A DNA stretch of 64,000 bases, taken from contig JADIIU010000024.1 in the NCBI GenBank assembly GCA_027603945.1, positions 62,001 through 126,000 of the forward strand, written 5' to 3'. Below, in pieces: positions 1 through 14,515 of the stretch; position 1 is the stretch's first letter, and each line of letters starts with the position of its first letter. Below the pieces are notes generated by a model, which saw only the letters and a program-made list of their open reading frames with translations, had not been told where the DNA came from and made no database searches. This stretch comes from Terramyces sp. JEL0728. Its lineage: Eukaryota; Chytridiomycota; Chytridiomycetes; Rhizophydiales; Terramycetaceae. A program made the translations under genes and the position numbers.

Positions 1-2742
<2,742 letters not shown>

Positions 2743-3075
2743 AAGATGGATTCTGAAAGAATTTTTTAATACGTGGCACACAATTACAGTGGAAACACAA
2801 TTTGGTATTCCTCTAGTATGGCGGGATGTCCTTCGATTCCATCCGCTGTTGTTCAGCGGTCCCGTTTCTGTTGCCTATCAGCATTGCCATAAGTAGTAAT
2901 TTATCAACGATGCAGAATCAATTTGATATCCTTGAGCAATATCATTGGATTTATCTGTACGGATTCCCTTTTGATTGTTTGGCGGCAAGTCCGGCCTGCA
3001 ATTCAAGATCACGCAGTGTCTTGAAATACACGCAATATCTCCAAGAGATTCCGCTGGTAATTCAAGTTACAAATT
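2743..3075. other. Intergenic spacer upstream of the SERCA gene
   Basis: 333 bp between the SERCA start codon and the stop codon of the rhodanese-DUSP gene, both on the minus strand. It must hold the SERCA promoter and the 3' end of the upstream gene. I see no conserved ORF, RNA gene or repeat; the open frame on the plus strand does not look like protein. Confidence 0.5.
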
Positions 3076-4156
3076 TTATTTATAAAAAGCTGCATATCTA
3101 TACATAAACTCCAAGTAATCAAGATAATAAAAGTAAGATTCACTCATCCAAAATAATGATATGGAATTCTGGGGTTCCATCGCTTGTAGTGCCTTTGAAA
3201 ACCCTGCATTCGGTCTAATAATGGGACGCAACTAAGTTAATCAAGCAGTACTTTGTAGGTATGGTTCCATGCGTCATAGAGTGACATTTTCTTGTATTTG
3301 ATCAGGTACGCCAAAACAATTGTTGATGATCGTGACACTCCAGCATGGCCTGTATTAGTAATAATTACAATGAACGAGTACGCTAGTGTTTTGTCTTCTA
3401 CACTCTTCAATAATTTTAGTTGTCTCTTCAAATAGCTCGGTAATTGGCGCTGATGGTGTATCAGGAACTGGGAAATCATGGAAAACAACACCGTCAGAGG
3501 ATAGCGTATCAGATTGAAATCCCCATCCTAATCGAATCACTTTTTTGATGTTATGTTTGAGTAACTCAGCTCTGGTGCATCCAAAGTAGGAAGACAAGAA
3601 CAAAAAATCCAAGATTTTTGTTGGCGCATCGCCCTCTAACCCAAACCACACTTTGTCAACTAGTTCCTTTTGGTATTTTTTAATATATTCTATCGGCTTG
3701 TTTCCAGGAATTCCTCCCAATGATCCCAGGTATAAATGATCTACTTGGTGATTGAATGGTTCTTGTTCAAAACAACTCAGCAGTGGATACTAGGTTAATA
3801 ATAGTTACCAATTTAACAAATTCCTGTATTCCCCCTTCCAAGTAATGGCAAGATCGGCACTTGCCTTCTTTCTGGATTAATTCAGCCAGATTTCTAGCGT
3901 TTTCATTCCCAGTTTCGTCATAGACAAATACATGGTTGTCAATCCTCTGATCAAAGAAAGTGTTTTGTATACTGAATTGAGCGTCTGGGTTTGTAAATCC
4001 ATTGCCTTGAAACTGCTCCTTCCAATTTGAGAGGTATTGGTAATGCCTCGATCCCGGTATAGATCCGTTAGGATTCTGACAAGCGTCGATTATCAAGGTA
4101 TTTAAATAGTTTTGGGAGAGTAACTCTACCAGATACTCAGCTGCACAAGTTGTCAT
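3076..4156 (-). CDS. Rhodanese-dual-specificity phosphatase fusion (STYXL1/MK-STYX-like architecture)
   Basis: 340 residues after removing three introns of 19, 19 and 20 nt (3790-3808, 3350-3368, 3232-3251). The N-terminal half (residues about 5-125) is rhodanese/CH2-like and ends in the typical YLEGGIQEF; I see no clear rhodanese active-site loop. The C-terminal half (about 140-310) is a dual-specificity phosphatase beginning DHLYLGSL. Splicing 3350-3368 creates the full catalytic loop HCHAGVSRSS, and the last exon supplies RPNAGFSKAL. The general-acid Asp is probable in FPVPDTPSAP. This domain order matches animal STYXL1, but that protein has lost its catalytic Cys while this one keeps Cys and Arg, so it is probably active. 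It likely dephosphorylates a MAPK-type target (inference). AATAAA overlaps the stop codon. Confidence 0.88.
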
Positions 4157-4292
4157 TTATCAAAGAAAAAAAACGAGTGGCACGAGATTGAAAGATTGAG
4201 TGATTGATTGGTTGGCATATTTAAACATTCGTTTATTAAATCAGTCGACTTTACTTGCAGTGAATCCTTGCACCAGCAGCAGCAAAGCCAAG

Positions 4293-4649
4293 TCAGATTC
4301 CGTAAGCCATCCAGAGAGATGAGAAATAAGTTTCTTCCTTTTGATATCCGTTTGAATATTTTTCTACAATTTGTTCAACAAGATCAATCTTTGCTCCAGT
4401 GATTTTCTCAACTGCCTTTCCACTTTGAAAGAATATAAAGGTGGGGTATCCATAAACAGTCACGCCTGTCGTTAGCGGTAGCTCTAGTGCTTTTAGAAAT
4501 ACGATATTCTTGTAGCTGAGTGAGAGGCTTTCGTACAGCGGTGCGATTACTTTACATGGACCGCACCATTCGGCACTAATTTCAAGTATTGCTAGTTGAT
4601 TATCTGTAAGAATCTGATCCAATTCTTCCTGACTTTTAATTTCAATCAT
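4293..4649 (-). CDS. Thioredoxin
   Basis: 118-residue intronless thioredoxin-fold protein with the classic redox centre AEWCGPCK at about residues 26-33 and the cis-proline loop YGYPTFIFF. It starts at a clear ATG and runs to the usual C-terminal helix (VEQIVEKY). Expected role: cytosolic protein disulfide reductase. The last 18 residues (QKEETYFSSLWMAYGI) extend past the normal fold. An overlapping frame there is also open (LSGWLTESDL...), but no GT...AG pair links it, so I keep the simple reading. The upstream neighbour ends only 49 bp before this start. Confidence 0.9.
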   Translation of the reverse strand: MIEIKSQEELDQILTDNQLAILEISAEWCGPCKVIAPLYESLSLSYKNIVFLKALELPLTTGVTVYGYPTFIFFQSGKAVEKITGAKIDLVEQIVEKYSNGYQKEETYFSSLWMAYGI

Positions 4650-4698
4650 CTGCAGTTTAGGCAGGAAAATTTATAACCGAAATTGAGATCCACTAAAC

Positions 4699-5352
4699 TC
4701 AAGTATATTTATTGGGATTATAAGTCTTTTTCTCTCTTTTAATTGCTTCCTTTTCAATTTTCATATAATACTTTCTAGTTTCCTGCAACTGCTTTCCAAA
4801 CTCTTGTTTTTTCAACTCTTCAATATGGCCAACTCTGTAGAATGTTCTCAAGTCTTTTTCCAATTCCTGCCTGGTTTTTTTCAGCGGAGTATGGATCTGA
4901 TTTGAAATATATTGCTGGTGGATATGGTACTTTTCACTTGGAAATACTTGATAATTCCTATCCTGCGGAAGGTTATTTAATTGCAGATCTTCGCTAGACA
5001 GTGATTTTATCATTCCTTCGTTTGTCTCTTTTGGGGCTTCTTTTTCTATTAGTGTCTTTATTGCTTCCTGTTTCTGCCGGATAATATTAGATACGCGCGT
5101 TATGGTTTTCGATACTATTTCAGAATGGTGTTTTTGTCTTTCTAGCCTTGCCAGAGCTTGTTTCTGGCGTTCCTGTTTCGCTGCTTCAGCTGGATCAATA
5201 TCTTCTTTTCCTTTGGGGCTGTCTCCGAAATCAATCCACCATGAGAGAGATGGTTTCAAATTTTGTTTGTGTCTGACTATTTTGTATTTGGGAAGCGGAG
5301 CGTTACAGTTTAGATTTATCCCTTTACAGTATGGTTCTATCGATATCTCCAT
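4699..5352 (-). CDS. Hypothetical charged coiled-coil protein
   Basis: 217 residues, single exon, ATG at 5352. I do not recognise a family. Residues 1-55 are proline/tryptophan-containing (KPSLSWWIDFGDSP). The rest is rich in Lys, Glu and Gln with heptad-like stretches (AAKQERQKQALARLERQK; QELEKDLRTFYRVGHIEELKKQEFGKQL), so long helices are likely. No signal peptide or membrane segment. Length, composition and the intact ATG-to-stop frame between two well-supported genes argue for a real gene. A flagellar or cytoskeletal role would fit the style of the protein, but that is only a guess. Confidence 0.7.
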   Translation of the reverse strand: MEISIEPYCKGINLNCNAPLPKYKIVRHKQNLKPSLSWWIDFGDSPKGKEDIDPAEAAKQERQKQALARLERQKHHSEIVSKTITRVSNIIRQKQEAIKTLIEKEAPKETNEGMIKSLSSEDLQLNNLPQDRNYQVFPSEKYHIHQQYISNQIHTPLKKTRQELEKDLRTFYRVGHIEELKKQEFGKQLQETRKYYMKIEKEAIKREKKTYNPNKYT

Positions 5353-5488
5353 TCGTGTGAAAAAAGTGGAGAATAAAAGCGAGACATTCTCCTAACGCAG
5401 CAATACAAGAGTAAAACGAAATCTAATGTTCAAAGGAAATTTATTCAAAGGTCAGCGGCAGTTTCAACCAATCTAATGTTAATGATAA

Positions 5489-6982
<1,494 letters not shown>

Positions 6983-7047
6983 GGTGGCAAGAAACGTTCA
7001 AGTGGAACAATGGGCAGTAGCTACTTATGATAATACCGATGTTTAAT

Positions 7048-8413
7048 TTATTGAGCAAAGTAATAAGTAAGGAATGACAAAACTAATACCCAGGTTCCAG
7101 ACAGAGCATAGGTACTAGCTGTGTTCTTTGAGGTGGTAGCCGCTCCTGTATTGTTTGCAGCAGGGACATTGCTAACTGACGAGCTGATGCCGTTTGTAGC
7201 AGCCAAAGCATTGAACAGTTCGAGCGCGTTTGTTTGGATATGAACATCAGCAGCGACTTGCGGTCCAGCCCAGTTTAGAGCATTGCAATTCCATTGATCA
7301 TCACAATATTGCGCTAGCGATTGCGCACTCTTTTGGAAGGCAGCTTTAATTTGTGATTTGACATCAGAGTTTTGGGAAAACATGTATAGGTATTGAAGTC
7401 CTCTGACGTGCAAACCTTTAGGAGAGACAACGTAAACCAAGCAGTTTGGTTCACATAAATCGGCGATAATTCCGTTCTTTGCAAAGGTTTGAAGGGATTT
7501 GAGGGCAATGCTTTCAGCAGTCTTAATTACATCTTGGTTTCCAGAAGCTTTGTAAAGCCATGACAAAGCACCAACCAAGAAACCAGAGTTGTACGCGACT
7601 TGCAAACTTGATAAAGCACAAGTACTGTCAGCAGTTAAACCGTCATATACAGCAAAGTCGGATCCAATGATTTTGGAAGACATCATCCAGTTGTAAATCT
7701 TCATTGAATTGTCAATGTAAGTTTGATTTTTGGTCAATAAATAGAGCCTTGCACCAAGATTGATGGCTTGTGAATTGGTGATTGCAGATTTGTAAAACTT
7801 TCTTTGTAAATTTGTATCTAGACGACTAATATTAATCATAATTACTTTCTGTTCCAATAGATACCACCACCGCAAGTATTGTCCCACTGTGCCCATACAT
7901 CATCATAGGTACTAAATTAGAGAATCGCAGTACCTTTGCACCAATCCTTGATAGCTAACCCCACCAGGAATGTTTGTATTTCCGCCAAACAATTCAGCAC
8001 CGCCAATGGCTGCTAATCCCCACCATTGAATGTCATCATTCTACCATGAGATTAATTCTTACCCATCTTCCGATCAATCCTTGAATTTCTTTATCGATAC
8101 CCAAGAATGAACCAACAGAACCATATGACGCAGCCTGTAATCCTTTGTTGACGTTCTGGCTGTATTGGCCATCACCAGATACTCTGGCGTATTCAAAGAC
8201 CGCACCCCAGCAAATGCCGCCTTCATACCATTCATATCCAGCAGTAGTTGTACCTGCATTCAAGGGCATAATAGTTCCATCGACACCTTTTGGCGGATTG
8301 TAATAGGAAAATAACCTTTTAGCAATCGCTTGCTGGGCTTGAGCAACTGCGGATGTGCTGGTAACATCAAGTGTTGCTGAGTGCACAAGGTTGAATACGA
8401 TGAATTGGAACAT
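7048..8413 (-). CDS. GH76 alpha-1,6-mannanase-like protein (Dfg5/Dcw1 family), GPI type
   Basis: 433 residues with three introns of 22, 22 and 20 nt. A short hydrophobic start (MFQFIVFNLVHSA) is a signal peptide; the C-terminus ends in a hydrophobic tail (WVLVLSFLTYYF) preceded by small residues, as in GPI-anchored proteins. The GH76 catalytic Asp pair lies in RWNDDIQWW, which is only restored once the first intron is removed. Family blocks include EWYEGGICWGAVFEY, YDDVWAQWDNTCGGG and QMNALELFNAL-like HIQTNALELF. In fungi this family cross-links GPI-mannoproteins to the wall. A plus-strand paralogue starts 713 bp away, so the two form a divergent pair. Confidence 0.93.
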
Positions 8414-8532
8414 TTCAAGAAATGAGGACCGCAGTCTCTTTTATATGTGTGGCTCGCTGAAAAGATTGATTGTTGGACTTGCACTTTTGGAACAATGTAA
8501 ACACAAAACACCCCTCGCGGAACGAAATCTGT

Positions 8533-8584
8533 AAATACAACTCATTTTTGGGGATATTATACCGAAAATACAACTCATTTTGGA
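8533..8584. repeat. Direct repeat of AAATACAACTCATTTT in the GH76 intergenic region
   Basis: The 16-mer AAATACAACTCATTTT occurs at 8533 and again at 8566, 33 bp apart, each followed by T and/or GG. Two copies about three helical turns apart upstream of the minus-strand GH76 gene would suit a regulatory site, but only position and repetition support that. Confidence 0.7.
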
Positions 8585-8790
8585 TTAATCTTTAATCTTA
8601 AATTTTGCGGCGAAGTCATTTTTAGTGAGCCCATACAGCTTTTAGTCTTGTAAAGTCATTGAATGTAATTGGATGTCCACAGGCAATCCGACGATGCGCT
8701 GACATGAGAACTACGACCGTGTTGCCAGTCCAAAGTATTTATATGGTAATTATCAGAAGCATTAAAAGTGCAATCCAAGATGATATTATA

Positions 8791-8845
8791 GGATGTTGTA
8801 TCATATATTGGGATGTTGTATCTTATAGGATGTTGTATCATATAT
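8791..8845. repeat. Triple tandem repeat GGATGTTGTATC(A/T)TATA
   Basis: Three near-identical units begin at 8791, 8811 and 8828, with 20 and 17 bp spacing. The motif GGATGTTGTATC plus an AT-rich tail recurs each time with one substitution. It sits midway between the divergent GH76 start codons and may be a binding array or a local slippage product. Confidence 0.75.
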
Positions 8846-9126
8846 CGGCATATTAAACTCAATTATGATTGCCCCCAATTACGAAACAATTACCTCAGTG
8901 GCGGACACGATCGTCATGCATCAATCAGAGGATCTTCTATGTGTGCAATGCGGGAAGGCACAACCAAAATATTGCTAGTAATCGAACGAGTGAATTAAAG
9001 GAATTCTAGTGAAATTCATTTCTCTCTGCATTCCATCAATTGTTGTCATCCAAAAGCCCTGGTTTCAAGTGAAGCCCCAGCAAGCCAAGTCCAATAAATG
9101 CGACACTGAATTAAGATTTGTGTATC

Positions 9127-10521
9127 ATGTTTAAACTAATATTAATTTCAATTGTATATTCAGCAGTTAGTGTAGATTTCAGTTCTCCTGGTAATTTTGG
9201 CATTAATGGTAGATAGTGTCAAATCAGCAACCACCAACATTGCTAAACAATTGATGAGCTACTATAGACCATATCCTGCTAGCCCTCCGAATGCCAGGGA
9301 AGGACATATTGTTGAAAGCACCAATCAAGACCAAACTGGTTTCCAGTGGTACGAGGGTAAATTAAAGCTAAAATAGGTGGCATTATGTGGGGAACCATGA
9401 TGGAATACATGAGAGTCACTGGGGATAACCAATACTCTACCACTGTAGTAAACGGGCTGACTCTCGGGTCGTCTGGTACAATTGGCTCTTTTCTTGGAGC
9501 AAACAAAGTAATTAATGGACTTGCTGGCAGATGGAATGATGATATTATGTGGTGGGGATTGGGTGTAGTAACCGGCCCTGAAATATTTGGAAATCCTGCT
9601 GCTGTCATGCCTGGTGGTGTCAGTTACTTGGCTTTGATCCAAAGTACGTATGATGATGTTTGGGCCCAATGGGACGACAGCTGTGGTGGTGGTATCTTTT
9701 GGAACCGAAATAGACAAGATCCAAACAAATCAAGAAAATTCATGAAATCAACAATTACTAATGCTCAACATATTAACATTGGTGCCCGATTGTACTTGAT
9801 GACCGGCAACAAAACTTATATTGATAACGCTGTCAAAGTGTATAACTGGCTGAAGGGTGGAGTAATTAGCCCAGATTTCAGAATCTATGACGGTGTAATG
9901 TCAGATTCAACCTGTGCAAACAGCATGACAGACACTACATATTTATCTGATTCATATAACCCTGGTACTTTGGCCGGTGCCCTTGCATGGCTGTATAAAG
10001 CAACTAATGATCCGCAATACATGACTGCAGCAGAAAACATTGCAAAGAAAGCTCTTTCTCTGTATAGCAGCAATGGAATTATCCGAGACAGATGTGAAAC
10101 TTCTCAAGCTGGCTGTGCTCAAGATCAAGTTTCTCCAAAAGGAACATTTATCAGAGGCTTGTCTTATGTTTACATGTTCTCAAAAAACTCTGACATAAAG
10201 TCGCTCATTCAAACCACCTTGCAGTCATCCGCAAAGGCCTTACTCCCAATGTGCGACAATAACTGGAATGTATATAGCGATTACTGGTCCACTGGAAAAT
10301 CAGTTTCAAAACAAGGTGTTCATTTGCAAATGAACGCGCTGGAATTGTTCAATGCGCTTTCTCTGATTTCTACCAATGGCCAAACTTCCAAGCTGCAACA
10401 ACCGGTTACCGCACCTCAGACCCAACCAGTAGCGCAGGCTCCAGCAGGACCTTTAGATTCTAGTGCTGAATCGTTTTGCCTGCTGGCTTCAATTGCTAGT
10501 ATTCTCTTCATGTTGGTGTGA
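9127..10521 (+). CDS. GH76 alpha-1,6-mannanase-like protein, second copy, GPI type
   Basis: 450 residues, introns of 22 and 20 nt near the 5' end. The first exon gives a signal peptide (MFKLILISIVYSAVS), so the ATG at 9127 is used although the long open frame starts only at 9385. The catalytic pair is in RWNDDIMWW; other GH76 blocks are FQWYEGGIMWGTMMEY, YDDVWAQWDDSCGGGIFW, ARLYLMTGNKTYIDNA and LQMNALELFNAL. The C-terminus has a Ser-rich site then SFCLLASIASILFMLV, a GPI-anchor signal. It is clearly paralogous to the minus-strand copy but diverged in its intron positions and linker. AATAAA lies at 10532-10537. Confidence 0.94.
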
Positions 10522-11390
10522 TTGTTTTTTCAATAAAAAATTGGTGAATGATTCTTTTTTTGAATACCAACATTTTACCAATAATTTGCGTTTTTTCCGT
10601 TCCAATGACTGACCAACCCATATACGTTGAATGCCAAGCGTTTGTGCGCAGCAACAGAAATCTTCAGTCTGTTACAAGTGTCAATTTCAATATCTAATAA
10701 ACCATATCAGAGCTCTAGAACCCTGGATATCCCCCCTGAATCGCTGCTTGCCAATTTACGTGCATATTGACGTCCTTTACCAATAGGTAGCTCTCTCTTG
10801 GGGCCCTTACCAATTGCTGTCTGATTCATATCTAAACAAGCAAATGCGCTCAGATTGCATCATATACAGCATGGCATTACATTCAATTAAGCTCTCACTG
10901 CGAGCTCTCGTGCCTGCCGACTACCGGCAAGCAATTTCAACTCGCGACAGCATCCGGAAACTATAATCAAGATGTAGTAAAGTATCGCTAATATCGACTG
11001 TTATTTCAGCTGAGGGAATCATATTCCACTGGCTTTCAGACTCGCGGCAATCAATCCGCTATCGCAAGATACCTGGAACTCCATATGTTGATTAAGCTTT
11101 TAATTTTGTTTGTTTATGTTGCCAACCCCCCATTTTGCTGTTTGGTCGGAATCACGCTTTCGTCATGGGCCAGTCTCGTCAAAATCCTTTTATTTTTTGA
11201 TGCAGCTGCCAAACATCACGAATAGATTACGTCGCCTGTATATTATAATCCTCCACTTGCCTTTCGAGAGAACAATGGGTTTATTTGTTTGGACAAGGGT
11301 GTGTCTCCATTGTGGCTGCGCAAGCCACTTTGATTCGTGTATAAAGCGCCAAATCGCTTTTTTGAATCTAAAAAGTCCTCATCTTTTAAA
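10522..11390. promoter_or_regulatory. Long upstream region of the actin gene
   Basis: 869 bp between GH76 and actin, the longest clean spacer in the first half of the window. It contains the GH76 polyadenylation signal, a CTGCCGACTACCGGCA-type imperfect hairpin near 10915-10930 and several TTACCAAT-like words (10780-10815). Consistent with a strong actin promoter. No coding potential or tRNA was recognised. Confidence 0.5.
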
Positions 11391-12603
<1,213 letters not shown>

Positions 12604-12625
12604 GTCTATTTTGTTTTGCTTGGTC

Positions 12626-12631
12626 AATAAA
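12626..12631 (+). terminator. Polyadenylation signal AATAAA of actin
   Basis: AATAAA 22 bp after the actin stop codon, the normal distance for a poly(A) signal in such a short 3' UTR; the next gene begins at 12711. Confidence 0.6.
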
Positions 12632-12710
12632 CCCCTTTCTTTGAATATGTAATTGTATTTCACTCTTGATGACTGTTTTGAAATTCCAAGTGGGGTTTAC
12701 ATTTTTGTCA

Positions 12711-13701
12711 ATGGCGAAACGCGTCGATATAGCAACAGCGCCAATTAATCTACCCAGCAACTTCAATCGGGGCAGGGTTAATGATAGAGACGATTTCATG
12801 TCAAAAACCGCACCAGCTGCACTTAAAGCTGAGCCGTTCAGGTTCTTTCCGCCTGCAATTTCCCCCGCTACACAGAAACAAAACTACAGACTTGCAAATT
12901 TAATAAAACTTTTACAAAGCACAAATACGAATGACAGATTACCAAAGATTGACGGGAGTGAAGAAAATGAATTTAATCGCGATTCAATGGCAGTTAGTTT
13001 CGACAAGAATTGGTCTGAATTAATGAAAATGATAGGTCAATTGCGGATTTACGGTTAGATTATGCAAAAGATTTGAATGAAAGTGATAGTGGATTAGATT
13101 TTATGCCAAATGCCGACGACTATGGAGATATCCATCAAAAGCGAAGGCATGTGGACATGAAGAAACAATTAGCTGGGCCGCAATCAGTCGCAAATGGGAA
13201 TCAACCTGGCCAAAAGGCATTGGTTGGGAGAAAGCCGGTGAGGGCGATAATGAATGATTTATCTAAAAGGATTCAAATGCTAAAAACCAATCCAGTCCAA
13301 TGGGAAATTCTGCAACAAAAAGTTTGTAATGCGTTTTTGACACCAGTGGGTTATACGAGACAAACAAAGTCTGCTGGAGATCACATCCATTTGAATAAGA
13401 AACTAGCCTGGGAACCAAACCTGAAAAAGAACCTGATCGAAAACCAAGTACTGGACTGCTAAATTAGAAACTGAAACATCAGGAGCGGCTAGATACTGTT
13501 TTGAAAAGGAAGCACCAGCTAGACAGCAGGGACCTAGCACGACATGTATACAATTTGGAACAAAAAGATGCGCGACTTGTAATAGGTGCTAATTTAGGCC
13601 CGGAATTTGGCAATAGAAAAAGACTTTGCTGGATCAACACAGATTATCCAGGCAAGATGGTTTGTGGTTATATTTTTGGCGGCAAGGATATCAATGATTG
13701 A
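12711..13701 (+). CDS. Hypothetical protein, possibly cytoskeletal
   Basis: 315 residues, introns of 23 nt (near 13035) and 20 nt (near 13447). I do not recognise the family. The N-terminal third is low in order (FRFFPPAISP). The central part has helical stretches (RAIMNDLSKRIQMLKTNPVQWEILQQKV) and the C-terminus ends in a globular-looking block with Trp, Gly and aromatic residues (LGPEFGNRKRLCWINTDYPG). The first intron begins GTCAAT rather than GTAA/GTAT, so that splice is less certain, though it restores the frame. The next gene starts 52 bp later on the same strand; no short intron joins them. Confidence 0.68.
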
Positions 13702-13753
13702 GAGACACTTGACTGTAAAGCAAATACTTACTTAGTCCACTCATCAAAATAGA

Positions 13754-14509
13754 ATGTTAAGTTTGAGGAGAAATCATGCCGCAATTGTAATTCAAAGATG
13801 GTACAAGAATTTCCTCTATGCTAAAATTCAAGAAATGAGGAAAAAGGCGCTGGTAGTGATTGGAAAAGCGTTCAGGCTGTTTTATATGAAGTGGAAGAAT
13901 GCGAGGTTAAGACTAGCCTCTGATAACATTCAATCCTTCTTTCAGGAAGTTTATGATGTATCAAAGCTGATGAAAATCGTAAAGAAATATCGATTCTCAG
14001 GTAAAGTGATCCTAAGTACAGTAATTAAAGCTCAAAGATATTGCAAAACGTTTTTGAAAATACGGGAGAGCAGGATAGTTGCGATTTCAAAACATTGGGA
14101 AAATATGGAGGCTGTCTGGTGGACTCAAAGAGGAAAGGGAGGAAAAGGGAGTGTTCAAGACCTGGAGGACAAAAAGCCAAAGTCCAAAAAGAAAAAGAAG
14201 AAGGAAGATGACAAAATATCTCTTAGAATCGCAGAGTAAATCCTTTTTTACCAGAAATATCAAGCATAAAATAATTTTAGAAAATCTTGTCGAACGGCGA
14301 AAAGTGTTTGTTAAAGCCTGGATTGGAAAACTAAAGGTGGATGCAGAGGCAAAGGTACACCATTTATTTATCATAGCTGCTTTTAACATCAAACAAATCC
14401 AGGAATGTGATGGTCTTTAAGGTAAGCAAGATTTAACAAGCTTCTTCCTCCCAACCAACAATTATTTGAAATGATGGAAAAGGCATACATTGAATCAAGA
14501 TTTAAATAA
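13754..14509 (+). CDS. IQ-motif protein
   Basis: 231 residues with introns of 19, 22 and 19 nt. The N-terminus has an IQ-like calmodulin-binding stretch (AAIVIQRWYKNFLYAKIQEM), then repeated aromatic/basic helices (IGKAFRLFYMKWKNARL, VIKAQRYCKTFLKIRESRI) and a lysine-rich linker KPKSKKKKKKEDD. The spliced C-terminus reads LLPPNQQLFEMMEKAYIESRFK. Such IQ/basic helix proteins are common in flagella, but no specific orthologue is assigned. The stop codon lies inside AAATAAAG, so the poly(A) signal overlaps it. Confidence 0.72.
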
Positions 14510-14515
14510 AGTTTT

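Larger units (their letters stand above)
8414..9126. promoter_or_regulatory. Shared spacer between divergent GH76 genes, with short repeats
   Basis: 713 bp, unusually long for this gene-dense window. It must drive both GH76 paralogues. It holds two separate short repeat families (8533-8584 and 8791-8845, annotated below). No convincing ORF or structured RNA was seen. Co-regulation of the two enzymes is an inference from the arrangement. Confidence 0.55.

Noticed and set aside
2826..3107. 93-codon plus-strand ORF upstream of the SERCA gene
   Set aside because: Composition not protein-like; overlaps the spliced 3' exon of the rhodanese-DUSP gene on the other strand.
4293..4345. Alternative C-terminus for thioredoxin in another frame
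   Set aside because: No GT...AG (or GT...TG) segment links the frames; the simple frame already covers the fold.
12711..14509. Single fused gene from the hypothetical and IQ-motif frames
   Set aside because: Joining them needs a roughly 75-nt intron unlike all others; a stop and a fresh ATG separate them cleanly.
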